Below are positions 9,420 to 20,260 of a DNA stretch of 64,000 nucleotides, in pieces. The stretch comes from Tausonia pullulans. Taxonomy: Eukaryota; Basidiomycota; Tremellomycetes; Cystofilobasidiales; Mrakiaceae. The stretch is taken from contig OX637633.1 of the NCBI GenBank assembly GCA_951802195.1, positions 682,001-746,000 on the forward strand, in the 5' to 3' direction. Position 1 is the stretch's first letter; each line of letters starts with the position of its first letter. Under the pieces are notes generated by a model, which was not told the DNA's origin, ran no database searches, and saw only the letters and a program-made list of their open reading frames with translations. The position numbers and the translations under genes were made by a program.

Positions 9420-12400
9420 ATGTCGTCGCCATTCGCCACCGAGAAGCACCTCCGACTCTTCAAGCTCGACAAGCTCGATGGATCCAACTACCCCACCTGG
9501 TCCATCCGCATGCAGATCGCGCTCTCGGAGTGCAAGTGCAAGTCCCTCGTCTTGGGCACAGAGACGAGGCCAGTCGCCACTGCAGAAGACGCAGCAGGCT
9601 CCCTCGCCGCCTCGACATGGGACGAGAGGAACGAGTTCGCCCTCCACCGCATCCAGATGGCAGTCTCGGACGGTAACCTCCTAAGGATCGCCGCGTGCGA
9701 GACAGCAAAGGAGGCATGGGATATCCTCAAGACTAGCCACAAGGTCGAAGGCACGGCAGGGAAGCTCATCGTGCAGAAGAAGCTGAGGGACCTGCGGATG
9801 GACGAAGGCTCGTCAGCGCAGGCCTACATCGAGGAGTTCGAGACGCTAGTCGCAGAGGCAGAGTCTCTCAACATGGACGTCATCAAGAACCCCGAACAGC
9901 TCGCCCTCCAGTTCCTCTCTGGCCTTCCCCCATCCCTCGAGACGTTCGCAGACGTCGTCTCCCTCCAGTACCAGGAATCCGAGAAGGTGCTCACACCGAA
10001 GCTCGTCACCACCTCGCTCCTCTCCCACATCCGCACCAAGTCCTCTCGATCTGGCGGCAGTCACTCCACCGAGGACTCGGCCCTCAAGGTCGACAAGGCG
10101 ACGGCAGTCTGCCACGCGTGCGGGAAGAAGGGGCACTTCAAGGCAGAGTGCTACAGCATGGTCGGCAAGCCGAAGGATCACCAAGGGAAGGGAGGCAGAA
10201 GGGATAGGAGGAGGGAACACGGAAGGAGGAAGGAGGAGGGAGGAAGGAATGCCAGCAAGGCATCCAGCGACGCTTGGAACGCTTCGGACGCCTGGGGACT
10301 CTTGGCCGGCGAGCCATTGCCCCAGCACCGGACGAACGGAGCAAGAGCCGGACTCATCCAGTCGGCCCACTCTGTCGCCACCAACACCAACAAGACGCCG
10401 TGGATCGCAGACACCGGTTGCAGCAACCACATCACCAGCAACCGCGCGGATCTCGTCGACTTTGAGCCCTTCGTCACTGCCATCAGGGTAGCAGACAACC
10501 AGACGGTCAACACCGTTGGCAGGGGCCACATGCACGTCACCACCAGAATCAACGGCAACGAGCTCGCCTACCGGATCTCCAACGTCTACTACATCCCCCA
10601 CTTTGCCAACCTGCTCTCCGTCGGCCAGCTCACCAAGCGTGGCGCCGAGGTCGTCTTCAGGGGGGACCACTGTGAGTTCAGGAAGGGTGGGAAGACGTTC
10701 ATGAAGGGAGTCAGCTGGGGAAGGAATCTCTGGAAGCTCGACATCCACACCGCAGGACGCGCCGCAGGACGCACCAAGATGGGCGACACTGCAGCATACA
10801 AGCTCGACGAGAAGGAGCAGGTCGCGATCCTCCACCGCAGACTCGGCCACGCCTCGCCGACGGCCATGAAACGCCTGGCCAAGGACCACCTTCTGCCCGA
10901 CGTCAGCGAGGACGAAATCCAGCAGTTTGCCAAACAAGTCTGCGTACCTTGTCTCCAAGGGAAGCAGCACCGGTCTCCCTTCCCGACCTCTACCACCAAG
11001 GCCAAGCAGGTCCTCGACCTCGTCCACTCTGACCTCCAAGGACCCATGCCAGTCCCCTCCCACCAGAACAGGTCGTACATGATGACCATCTGGGACGATG
11101 CCACCCAGTACCACTGGTCCTTCGCCCTCGAGAGGAAGTCGGAGGCGTACCAGACGTTTGTGGACTGGAGCAAGAGGGTGGAGAAGGCGACAGGGAGGTC
11201 AGTCAAGACACTGAGGACTGACAACGGAGGAGAGTACAAGTCAAAGGCATTCCAGACGTACCTCCGCCAACACGGCATCCTCCACCAGACGACCATCCCC
11301 GACACCCCCGAGCAGAACGGCAAGGCCGAGCGGGGGAATCGGACGATCGAGGAGAAGATCACCTGCCTCCTGCATGATTCCGACACCCTCGTCAACCGGG
11401 GATCGTACTGGGCCGAGGCGATGAACTGTGCGACGTACCTCATCAACCGCTCGCAGAAGCACTACTCACAGGAGGAGCAGGAGCACGAAGCTCCCTCCGA
11501 CATGGCACCGGCGCCAGCGGAACCGAGGCAGCGGCAACAAGATGTCGCACCTCCAGCGTCCAGTGGGAGGCCGCAGCGCAGCAGGCAGCCACCTGCAGAG
11601 TATTGGAAACTCCCCCAGCATCAAGCATCATCCCATCACACCGTCGAGGACCAGCCCTCTACCTACGAGGAGTTTGCAGGGTACGTGCCTCTTGCCAAGC
11701 CGTATCACCACCCTCCACGACCTCCTCTCCCCACTCTCCCTCCACCGACAGTCCCCAAGACCTTCCACGACGCGCTCGAGAGCCCTCAGGCCGAGTACTG
11801 GAAGGCAGCCATGGACGACGAGATGGAGTCGATGGAATCGAACGGAGTCTGGGAGCTCGTCGACGCGCCGCCGGACAGGAAGTCGGTGGGCGGCAGATGG
11901 GTCTACGCGCTGAAGAAGGACAACGACGGCCAGGTCGTCAAGTTCAAGGCCAGATGGGTAGCCAAGGGATACTCACAGAGGGAAGGCATCGACTACGAGG
12001 AGACGTACGCACCCGTCTCCCGCATGAACACCCTCCGCATCTTCTTCGCCATCGCCGCCACCGACGATCTCGACCTCCTCCAGGGCGACTTCAAGACTGC
12101 GTTCCTCACCGCACCCCTCGTTGAGACGGTCTACATGGACCAGCCGGAAGGGTACGAGATGAAGGGGGAGAGGAGCGGGCAGAAGCTCGTCGCTCACCTC
12201 CTCAAGGCCCTCTACGGCCTCAAGCAAGCCTCTCTCGCCTTCTACCTCCGGTCCAGCAAGTTCTTCGACACCATCGACCTCCACCACATCGAGGCAGACC
12301 ACTGCCTGTACGTCGGGTGGAAGGACGGCCGACGGCGCCTCCTTGTGCAGTACGTGGATGACTTTGCGATTGCTGGGAGCAAGGATGATATCGAGGAGAT

Positions 12401-13466
12401 CATGGAGGCGATCAAGGAGGAGTTCGTCATTGACGAACGAGGACAGCTGGACGGAGGGATGATGCTAGGGATGGAGGTCAAGCGGGACAGAGTCAGGAAG
12501 ACCATCACGCTGACCCAGCGACGCTACGCGGACGATGTCCTCGAGCGGTTCGGTCTCAGCATCGCCAAGCCAGCACGGACGCCCATGGACGAGCACAAGC
12601 AGCTTGCCATCAGCGAGGGGTCCACGTCCGAGGACATGCGGGGAGCAGATAAGTCGATGTACCTCCAAGCAGTCGGCTCCCTCATGTACCTCATGGTCTG
12701 TACACGTCCAGACCTGGCCTATTCAGTGGGAGTCGTCAGCCGGTTCAGCCACGACCCCAAGGCCATCCATTGGGCAGCCATCAAGCGCATCCTGCGCTAT
12801 GTCGCTCGCACCCGCTCCCACGGACTCACGCTGGGAGGACATCCCGACTCGCCGCTCGTCGAGGTTTGGACCGACTCGGACTACGCAGGCGACCACGAAA
12901 CACGCCGCTCCACGACTGGATTCGCCATCAAGGTCTATGGCAGCACCGTCGTATGGGTCAGTCGCAGGCAGAAGGCAATCAGCAGGTCCTCGCACGAGTC
13001 AGAGTACGTCGCTTTGTCTCAGGCCTGTCAAAACGTTGTCTGGGTCTCCAAGCTCCTGCAGCAGATCGGCTACATCGTCGACGACCCGATCCCCGTCCAC
13101 GTCGACAACCAAGGGGCGATCGAGACGACGAAGAACGGCAACCACTCGGAACGGACAAAGCACATCGATGTCGCGTACAAGTATGGACGCGAACTCCACC
13201 AGTCAGGCACCATCTCGCTCCGCTACTGCCCGACGGACTCGATGCTCGCAGACATTCTCACCAAGCCTTTGGGCTGGGAGAAGCTGGAGAGATTCAGAGG
13301 TGGACTTGGGGTTGGGCCAGGCAGTGCGCAGGAAGGGCTCGACGCTGCGCTCGTCACGGCGAGTGGGAGTGTTGAAGATTGTGGCTGTGGTGGCTGTGGA
13401 GGCTGTGGAGGCTGTGGAGGCTGTGGTGGCTGTGGTGGCTGTGGTGGCTGTGTGGTGGCGCCGTGA
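9420..13466 (+). CDS. copia A gag-pol polyprotein
   Basis: The frame starts 41 bases after the left LTR (MSSPFATEKH) and runs 1348 residues, its last part overlapping the right LTR. Domains seen are: UBN2/DUF4219-type gag (about 10-200), CCHC knuckle CHACGKKGHFKAEC (about 237-250), copia protease DTGCSNH (about 330), GAG-pre-integrase, integrase core, RT with QYVDDFAIAG, and RNase H with the ETTKNG segment. It is shorter in the integrase to RT interval than copia B, consistent with a damaged copy. Confidence 0.9.
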   Translation: MSSPFATEKHLRLFKLDKLDGSNYPTWSIRMQIALSECKCKSLVLGTETRPVATAEDAAGSLAASTWDERNEFALHRIQMAVSDGNLLRIAACETAKEAWDILKTSHKVEGTAGKLIVQKKLRDLRMDEGSSAQAYIEEFETLVAEAESLNMDVIKNPEQLALQFLSGLPPSLETFADVVSLQYQESEKVLTPKLVTTSLLSHIRTKSSRSGGSHSTEDSALKVDKATAVCHACGKKGHFKAECYSMVGKPKDHQGKGGRRDRRREHGRRKEEGGRNASKASSDAWNASDAWGLLAGEPLPQHRTNGARAGLIQSAHSVATNTNKTPWIADTGCSNHITSNRADLVDFEPFVTAIRVADNQTVNTVGRGHMHVTTRINGNELAYRISNVYYIPHFANLLSVGQLTKRGAEVVFRGDHCEFRKGGKTFMKGVSWGRNLWKLDIHTAGRAAGRTKMGDTAAYKLDEKEQVAILHRRLGHASPTAMKRLAKDHLLPDVSEDEIQQFAKQVCVPCLQGKQHRSPFPTSTTKAKQVLDLVHSDLQGPMPVPSHQNRSYMMTIWDDATQYHWSFALERKSEAYQTFVDWSKRVEKATGRSVKTLRTDNGGEYKSKAFQTYLRQHGILHQTTIPDTPEQNGKAERGNRTIEEKITCLLHDSDTLVNRGSYWAEAMNCATYLINRSQKHYSQEEQEHEAPSDMAPAPAEPRQRQQDVAPPASSGRPQRSRQPPAEYWKLPQHQASSHHTVEDQPSTYEEFAGYVPLAKPYHHPPRPPLPTLPPPTVPKTFHDALESPQAEYWKAAMDDEMESMESNGVWELVDAPPDRKSVGGRWVYALKKDNDGQVVKFKARWVAKGYSQREGIDYEETYAPVSRMNTLRIFFAIAATDDLDLLQGDFKTAFLTAPLVETVYMDQPEGYEMKGERSGQKLVAHLLKALYGLKQASLAFYLRSSKFFDTIDLHHIEADHCLYVGWKDGRRRLLVQYVDDFAIAGSKDDIEEIMEAIKEEFVIDERGQLDGGMMLGMEVKRDRVRKTITLTQRRYADDVLERFGLSIAKPARTPMDEHKQLAISEGSTSEDMRGADKSMYLQAVGSLMYLMVCTRPDLAYSVGVVSRFSHDPKAIHWAAIKRILRYVARTRSHGLTLGGHPDSPLVEVWTDSDYAGDHETRRSTTGFAIKVYGSTVVWVSRRQKAISRSSHESEYVALSQACQNVVWVSKLLQQIGYIVDDPIPVHVDNQGAIETTKNGNHSERTKHIDVAYKYGRELHQSGTISLRYCPTDSMLADILTKPLGWEKLERFRGGLGVGPGSAQEGLDAALVTASGSVEDCGCGGCGGCGGCGGCGGCGGCGGCVVAP

Positions 13467-13692
13467 GAGCGCTGCGCGGAGTGCCAAAGCTGCGGAGTGC
13501 CGCGCACAGCTTTTGAATATTCCTTGCCGCATAGCTACACTATTTAAGCTCACTTCTTCTCTCCTGGCAGTGGACCTTCACTTGTTCTGAAGGTTCTCTA
13601 CCAGGTTCGTACCTTTCGTAGCCACTGCCTATCTTCACTTGTTCTGAAGGTTCTCTACCAGACCCTCTCTCGTTGGCAGGCTAATCGCAACA
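13370..13692 (+). repeat. Right LTR of the copia A element
   Basis: The LTR is 323 bp, TGTTGAAG...CGCAACA, with a U3 minisatellite of 9-bp units (GGCTGTGGA/GGCTGTGGT) at about 13382-13452, TATTTAAG at about 13540 and the doubled 27-bp direct repeat. It closely matches the LTR at 4178-4482, more so than its own left partner. Confidence 0.9.
13382..13453. repeat. 9-bp minisatellite in copia A LTR U3
   Basis: About eight tandem units of GGCTGTGGA or GGCTGTGGT are seen. The inverted copy at about 4421-4472 has fewer units, so the array changes length between copies. Confidence 0.88.
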
Positions 13693-13786
13693 GCGCCTTC
13701 TCAAACCCGACCAGTACATCATCGCCGCCAACCTCAGGTCCCATCCCTCGGCCGCCGCCGCTCCCCTCGATCAAGCTCCCCTCGAT

Positions 13787-15427
13787 ATGATTGGCGACAT
13801 CCCAGCGCTCTTCGAACCCATTGACTCGGAATCTCCGGATCCCATTCCCGACCTCGATCCTCGCCCCAAGCTCCTTCCTCGTCTCCTCACCGCACAACTC
13901 GCCGACCCATCACTCGCTCCCCTCATTGATCTCCTCCGTCATCCGGACCGCCCTCGCTCTCCCGACGATGTCAAGGCCCTCCGGGGTCTCTCGCTCCACC
14001 CTACAGACCTCCTTCTCTCGCGCGGCCTCGTCCTCGTTCCGAACGACCACCAGCTACGCCTCGACCTCGTCCGCGCCTGCCACGAGCCTCGGCTCGCTGG
14101 GCACCTTGGCGCTCGCAAGACCCACGACCTCCTTCGACGCTCGTTCACTTTCCCCTCTGATTACACGTTCGTTCAGACCTACACCTCCGGCTGCGACCTT
14201 TGCGTCCGCAACAAGACAAATCGGCGCGCACCCTTCGGCCTCCTCCAACCGCTTCCGCCACCGACACGCCCTTGGACGATGATCTCCATGGACGGCATCG
14301 TCAAGCTCCCAACCTCCGACGGCCTCGACTGCATTCAAGTTTTCATCGATCGATTCACCAAGATGGTTCGTCTCGTCCCGTACTGTGAAGCCGGTTTCGC
14401 GGCTCCCGAGCTCGCTCGGATGTACCTCGACCACGTTGTCCGGCACCACGGTTTCCAGACAGACATCACCTCGGATCGCGGATCGACCTTCACCTCCGCT
14501 TTCTGGCGATCTTTCCTCTCTCTCATCGGCACTGCCCCTCATTTCACTACCGCCTTCCACCCCGCGGCCAACGGCCAAACCGAGCGTGCTAATGCCGTCG
14601 TCGAGACCTTCCTTCGGATCTTCTGCAACCACCATCAAGACGACTGGGTCTCGCTCCTTCCCTCCTGCGAGTTCGCTCTCAACAACTCGCTAGCGGTCGC
14701 CACCCAGCACACGCCTTTCTTCGCCAACCACGGTTTCCACCCTCTCTCGTCATCTGACCTCCTCGCCGCCTCTACCTCGCACAATCCCGCCGCCGATGCC
14801 ACAGTTGCCAAGCTTCGCGCTCTTCATACCGAGATCCGAGATCACATCCTCGCTGCCCAACGTTCATACAAGACCTTCGCTGATCAATCCCGTCGTCCTA
14901 CCACCTTTCTAGGGGAAGACGGCAAGGATCCTTCCCCTCCGATCTTCAAGACCGGCGATCTGGTCTGGCTCAATCGTCGCAACATTACTACCGATCGGCC
15001 CTCGCTCAAACTCGATGTCAAACACCTCGGCCCCTTCCGGATCCTCCGTGTACTCTCGGACATCTCCTTCGAGCTCGACTTGCCTCCCACAGTCCCGGTC
15101 CATCCTGTTTTCCACGCCTCGCTCCTCTTGCCACACGCCCCCGGACACCCCGGTCAACACCAGCCTGCCGCGTCTCCAGTCAACGCCGCCGACCCAGAGC
15201 TGTACGTCGTCGAACGCATCATCAAGATGGACGTCCGCGACGGCAAGCACTTCTACCTCGTTCACTGGCAAGGCTATCGCGACGAGGAGGACACATGGGA
15301 GCCGTACGATCACGTTGCTCATCTTCGCCTCCTCAAAGCCTTCCACCGCGCCCATCCTGATCTTCCCAAGCCATCGCGTCGAATAATCCGTCGTCCTTCT
15401 CGCCGTCCTCGTCGCCGTAACCCCTAG
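13787..15427 (+). CDS. gypsy pol C-terminal part: integrase with chromodomain
   Basis: The 546-residue open stretch holds an H2C2 zinc-binding integrase N-terminus (about residues 100-150), a DDE integrase core (about 160-330; DRFTKMV, DRGSTF, NGQTERAN), an SH3-like C-terminal region, and a chromodomain at about 470-525 (YVVERIIKM, HWQGYRDEEDTWEP). The chromodomain marks it as a chromovirus; in the family it guides insertion to marked chromatin. The first Met is internal to the real polyprotein. Confidence 0.93.
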   Translation: MIGDIPALFEPIDSESPDPIPDLDPRPKLLPRLLTAQLADPSLAPLIDLLRHPDRPRSPDDVKALRGLSLHPTDLLLSRGLVLVPNDHQLRLDLVRACHEPRLAGHLGARKTHDLLRRSFTFPSDYTFVQTYTSGCDLCVRNKTNRRAPFGLLQPLPPPTRPWTMISMDGIVKLPTSDGLDCIQVFIDRFTKMVRLVPYCEAGFAAPELARMYLDHVVRHHGFQTDITSDRGSTFTSAFWRSFLSLIGTAPHFTTAFHPAANGQTERANAVVETFLRIFCNHHQDDWVSLLPSCEFALNNSLAVATQHTPFFANHGFHPLSSSDLLAASTSHNPAADATVAKLRALHTEIRDHILAAQRSYKTFADQSRRPTTFLGEDGKDPSPPIFKTGDLVWLNRRNITTDRPSLKLDVKHLGPFRILRVLSDISFELDLPPTVPVHPVFHASLLLPHAPGHPGQHQPAASPVNAADPELYVVERIIKMDVRDGKHFYLVHWQGYRDEEDTWEPYDHVAHLRLLKAFHRAHPDLPKPSRRIIRRPSRRPRRRNP

Positions 15428-15477
15428 CTCTCAAGTCCTTTGCCCTCTCAGGAGTTCGGGCCTTAGCCGGGGGCTCC

Positions 15478-15837
15478 TGTCAGGATCTTACGGTTCACTA
15501 CATAGGCTCTGCGCTTATGTGGCTGCAGAATCTCGCGGACCCGCCACCTCGGCTCCGCGTCTGTGTAGCATCGCCCTTAATTGCTCAGCTTCCATATTTT
15601 TAGCCTCTCTTCAGCCACACTGTCACACACTCTTTGTTTTCTCACCCTTAGTCCATAAGACACTCAGTTCATCGTACAATTTGTTCTACACTCTGACTAC
15701 CATTTGGATTCGACAAATTTGCCCAAGACATCGAAGCGAGCCTGTGTCACTGCCCGCACTTCAGTCTACTATTCCACACACGCCCTCCCCTTAGCACCCG
15801 TCATCCTCAGCCCTTGACCCTTGGGCCAATCCTAACA
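15478..15837 (+). repeat. 3' LTR of the gypsy element
   Basis: The LTR is 360 bp with TGTCAGGATC at its start and CCTAACA at its end. It is preceded by GCCGGGGGCTCC, which may be the polypurine-like primer region. Confidence 0.93.
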
Positions 15838-18725
15838 ACCCATCTAGCCTTAAAGCGAGTGATCCTCCCGTCTGCTCCTTTCTTGAGCGCGTACACCCAG
15901 CGCCCTCCGACCGTTTTCGATCCCGAGGGTAGCTCCGTGAGTTCAAAGACTCCGTTCCCTTCCATCGAGGCCATCTCTTCGTCCATTGCTTCCCTCCAGA
16001 AGTATGCGTGCTCCGACGTCATTGCTTCTTCGTACGTCTTGGGTAGTGAGGGTGATGGGAGATCCTCGAGGTTTGGTCTTGCCGCATACGCGTGGCCGAC
16101 GAAGTCCTCCGAAACGAAATCGGTTATGTCGTAGTCCGTTTGGATGTATTTCGCCGTGTCCGCTACTTCCGCGATCGACCTGTTTCGCATCCCTCGACCG
16201 TAGCTCCCACTCGATTGAACAGCGGGCTGGTCTTCCTCGACCTCCTCATAGTACCACGAGGGCTTGAGGCGGGATGTCTTTGGTTTGCCTGCTTCGGCCT
16301 TCCCGAGCGGGTCTTGTTGCACTTCTGGCTGCTTGGACGGTTGTGCTTGTTCCGTCGCCTTGTCCTCTTTCGGCTGATCTATTCCTTCTTTTTCCTCCTC
16401 TTCCCTGGATCCATTTGATCCGACCGTCGGCAACTCCGCTGTTTTTAGTGCCCCGAACGTTTCGTCGAAGATCACGTCGCGCGAGTATATGATGGCCCTC
16501 TTGGGGCTGCCGAAGACCTGGAGTCGGTACGCCTTCTTCCCTTCGGGTTCGCCGTATCCGAGGAAGATGCATTTGATCGCTTTTGACTGGTGCTTCTTCC
16601 TTTCCGGATCGAGTGCATACGCGATGCTTCCGAATGCTCGAAGGTAGGTGAGGTCGGGTTTCCGCTTGTGATAGGCCTGGAATGGGGTTTGATGGTTGAT
16701 CGAGGCGGATGGGATGCGGTTAATCGTATAAGTGACGTAGTTCATGGCTTCCGCCCAGTACGATGGGTCAAGCTCCCTCGCGTCTCGTAGCGCGCAGGTG
16801 AGCTTCTCCTCGATGGTCCGCATTCCTCGTTCTGCCTTGCCGTTCTGTTGAGGTGTGCGTGGGATGGTCGTCTCCTGGGTGATCCCCTCGTCCCGGAGAT
16901 AGGACTCGTAGTCCTTTGACGTGTATTCCCCGCCGTTGTCTGACCTGATCCGTTTGACGACGTGACCGGTCCGTTTTTCTTCCTTCTTCCTCCATGCGAT
17001 AAATGTCGCTAACGTCTCCGACTTCCGTTCCAAAGCGAACGACCAGTGGTAGTTCGAGAAGTCGTCCCAAATCGTCATCATGAAGCGCTTTCCTTGCGCT
17101 GACGCGACGGGCATTGGCCCTTGGAGATCCGTGTGAATAAGTTCAAGCGGAGAGGTCGTTTTGGTTGTGGAGGTGGGAAAGGGGGTCCGATGTTGTTTTC
17201 CTTCTACGCAAGGCACGCAGATCCGTTCTTTGAATCCATCGATGTCCTCCTTCGTGAAGGCTGGTAGAAGTCTCTGGCTGATGAGCTTCTCCATTGCTGA
17301 GATGGAGGCATGGCCGAGCCGGCGGTGGACGAGTTCGATCTTGTCGACTCCCGATGCCGTGAGCGCCACGTCCTCCTCCCTTGAACCGGCTCTTCCTGAG
17401 TCGGTCACATCCAGCATGTAGAGGTTTTTCGACACCTCCCGACCCTCCATGAAGACTTGCCCATTTCGGATAAATTGACAGTGCTTCTTGGAGGTGAGCT
17501 CCCTCTTGGGGAATCTCGTCTCGACTCCTTTGTTGCCGAGTTGTCCAATGCTGATGAGGTTTGCGAACCCAGGGATGTGATATACCTCCGAGATCGTGAA
17601 GTACCTCTCGACTCCTCCCACTCGCGAGCGCAGGCGGATTTCTCCGATTCCTTGTACCTGTGCTGGAGTTCCGTCGGCCGTCCTGACCGTGTGTTTGAAC
17701 TGCTTGTACTTGACGAAGCGTTCTCGCTCTCCTACGATGTGATTCGTAGTTCCGCTATCTGCGATATATCCGAGCTTTGTCACGATGTTCAGTGACTGGT
17801 CCGACACTGATGTGGTGGGTCCGACTTGAAGGCTGAAATCCGAGACCGATGGCCCCGCGATGTTCGCCTCGTCCCTCCCTTTGTTTCCCTTGTTCCCCTT
17901 CCTTGGCTTCTTTCCCTTCCCAAACCCTTTGGGTTTTCCGACGAGTTCCCAACACTCGGTCTTGAAGTGTCCAACCTTTCCACAATGATGGCACGTGGCC
18001 TTCTTCCTATCGATCAGCAACGCCGAGTCGTTCGACGTGATTGAGGTGGAGGGTTTGAGTGACTCGTGGGTCCGGACGTAGACCAGGAGGGATGTTGCGA
18101 CGGTGGTGGGGGAGAGTTGTTCCTTGGTGTCTTGAGCTCGGAGGGTTTGATGTTGGATGAATGACTCAAAAGAGGCGGGGAGCCCGCTGAGGAAGAACAG
18201 CGAGCTCATACGATCCGGGATGGAGAGGCTGAGAGCCGTCATGTCATCGACGATCCGTTGGAATTCATCGATGTACTCTTGAACGGACCCTCCCTCCTCC
18301 ATCCTCAGATCCCTCATCCTCCTGATGGCCATTACCTCTCCTGCACCTCCTTCCACCTTGTGAGTCTTCCTCAGAAGATCCCACGCCTCCTTTGCGTGCG
18401 AGCAGTTCCGTATCCTCGGTAACTCACGGTCGCTGACGGCCATCTGGATTCTGTGGAGCGCGAACTCGTCTTTGCGGTCCCACTCCTTGATCTCTGCGGC
18501 GTTGGTAGGTGTGGTGGTTGTCTCTTGTGTGTCCTTGTCTGTGACTCTTTGGACTGGAACGGGAGTGGGCCTGGTTTTCGTACCTAGGACAACGGGCTTG
18601 CAGTCCGCCTCTCCAAAAGCTATAAGCATTCTTACAGCCCAGGTCTCGTAGTTTGTACCATCGAGAGCAGCGAGCTTGAAGAGCTTATGATCGAGCTTCT
18701 TGGAGTAGGCTTCCGTTAAGGACAT
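15838..18725 (-). CDS. copia B gag-pol polyprotein, 3' truncated
   Basis: The frame starts at MSLTEAYSKK (18725), 23 bases inside the LTR. It contains UBN2-type gag (about residues 10-230), the CCHC knuckle, protease, GAG-pre-integrase, integrase core and the first part of RT (KFKARW-type segment) where the element is interrupted. A few residues of read-through into the gypsy LTR follow and are not element sequence. Confidence 0.92.
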
Positions 18726-18748
18726 GGTCGCTATTGGTGCTGATAACG

Positions 18749-18924
18749 TGTTGAAGGTCTATGTTCGCCCTGGAGTCCAATGTGGTTGCAAGCTTATTTC
18801 ATATACCCACTCGACTCTACCCGCTCATATAAGGTTAACCTAGTGGCGTAAACAGTACTACAAAGGGAGGACAAGGGATGAAAACTACTAGATTATAGGT
18901 CTCCGTGAATCGCTCCTTCCAACA
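18749..18924 (-). repeat. 5' LTR of copia family B
   Basis: The LTR is 176 bp, the reverse complement of 8484-8659 except for one visible base. It has TG...CA termini. Confidence 0.92.
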
Positions 18925-19167
18925 CCTTGGACGATGATCTCCATGGACGGCATCGTCAAGCTTCCAACCTCCGACGGCCTCGACTGCATTCAAGTCTTCA
19001 TCGATCGATTCACCAAGATGGTTCGTCTCGTCCCGTACTGTGAAGCCGGTTTCGCGGTTCCCGAGCTCGCTCGGATGTACCTCGACCACGTCGTCCAGCA
19101 CCACGGTTTTCAGACAGACATCACCTCGGACCGCGGATCGACCTTCACCTCCGCTTTCTGGCGCTCC

Positions 19168-19296
19168 TGTCAGGATCACGCTCCTGTTCGCTATAGGCTA
19201 CTTAGTCTCATGCAATTGGGTCTCTTCCGATCCGATTTAGTGCCTTTTACTAGGACACGTGTCGAAATGGTTAAAGCATGAAATCCATTCTTCACA
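19168..19296 (+). mobile_element. 129-bp LTR-like mini element with 5-bp target duplication
   Basis: The insert begins TGTCAGGATCAC and ends TTCTTCACA, and is flanked on both sides by GCTCC (19163-19167 and 19297-19301). The uninterrupted gypsy copy near 14500 shows continuous sequence at this point. TG...CA ends with a 5-bp duplication are the hallmarks of an LTR-type insertion; the size fits a solo LTR of a TRIM-like element. A second copy lies at 63338-63465. Confidence 0.88.
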
Positions 19297-20260
19297 GCTC
19301 CTTCCTCTCTCTCATCGGCACCGCCCCTCATTTCACTACCGCCTTCCACCCCGCGGCCAACGGCCAGACCAAGCGTGCTAACGCCGTCGTCGAGACCTTC
19401 CTTCGGATCTTCTGCAACCACCATCAAGACGACTGGGTCTCGCTCCTCCCCTCCTGCGAGTTTGCTCTCAACAACTCGCTAGCGGTTGCTACTTGGCACA
19501 CGCCTTTCTTCGCCAACCACGGTTTCCACCCTCTCTCGTCATCTGACCTCCTCGCCGCCTCCACCTCACACAATCCCGCCGCCGATGCCACAGTTGCCAA
19601 GCTTCGCGCTCTTCATATCGAGATCCAAGATCACATCCTCGCTGCTCAACGCTCTTACAAGACCTTCGCTGATCAATCCCGTCGTCCTACCACCTTTCCA
19701 GGGGAAGAAGACGGCGAGGATCCTCCCCCTCCGATCTTCAAGGCCGGCGATCTCGTCTGGCTCAACCGTCGCAACATAACCACCGATCGACCTTCGCTCA
19801 AACTCGATGTCAAACACCTCGGCCCCTTCCGGATCCTCCGTGTACTCTCGGACGTCTCCTTCGAGCTCGACTTGCCCCCCACAGTCCCGGTGCATTCTGT
19901 TTTCCACGCCTCGCTTCTCTTGCCACACGCCCCCGGACACCCCGGTCAGCACCAGCCTGCCGCACCTCCAGTCAACGCTGCCGACCCAGAGCTGTACGTC
20001 GTCGAACGCATCATCAAGATGGACGTCCGCGATGGCAAGCACTTCTACCTCGTTCACTGGCAAGGCTATCGCGACGAGGAGGACACATGGGAGCCATACG
20101 ATCACGTTGCTCATCTTCGCCTTCTCAAAGCCTTCCACCGCGCCCATCACGATCTTCCCAAGCCATCGCGTCGCCCTGCTCGTCGCCCTCCTCGCCGTCG
20201 CAACAACTAGGCCTCAAGCCCTTCGCCCTCTCAGGAGTTCGGGCCTTAGCCGGGGGCTCC

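Larger units (their letters stand above)
9053..13692 (+). mobile_element. Ty1/copia family A element with two LTRs, probable recombinant
   Basis: This is the only element here with both LTRs (9053-9378 and 13370-13692) around a gag-pol region. The flanking 5 bases do not match (TACAG on the left, GCGCC on the right), and the U3 parts of the two LTRs differ strongly while R-U5 agree. The simplest reading is a chimera formed between two copia A insertions. The coding part is a long open frame but looks damaged internally (about one break), so it is probably a fossil or non-autonomous. Confidence 0.9.
13693..15837 (+). mobile_element. Ty3/gypsy chromovirus, 3' part (integrase, chromodomain, LTR)
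   Basis: The left end is cut by the copia A LTR. The coding part ends at 15427 and is followed by a short purine-containing stretch and a 360-bp LTR. The right end at 15837 lies inside copia B reverse transcriptase on the opposite strand, so this element was inserted into copia B. The LTR is almost identical to 3178-3537, making this the same family as the left-edge element. It looks young and open in the part present. Confidence 0.93.
15838..18924 (-). mobile_element. Ty1/copia family B, 5' part, inverted
   Basis: On the minus strand this has the 176-bp 5' LTR (18749-18924), the candidate primer site ACGTTATCAGCACC, full gag, protease, integrase and the start of reverse transcriptase, where the gypsy LTR at 15837 cuts it. 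It overlaps the content of 4556-7037 with near identity, so together the two copies show the whole family. The outer end at 18924 is inside gypsy integrase sequence. Confidence 0.93.

Noticed and set aside
9846-11114. A 422-codon minus-strand frame opposite copia A gag-pol
   Set aside because: It is antisense to a clear gag-protease-integrase region and arises from GC-rich codon bias; no independent motif is seen.
13382-13453. Regular repeats considered as a CRISPR-like array
   Set aside because: The units are contiguous 9-mers without spacers, inside an LTR of a eukaryotic element.
13203-13553. Minus-strand frame of Pro-Gln-Pro and Thr-Ala repeats
   Set aside because: It is an antisense reading of the 9-bp LTR minisatellite.
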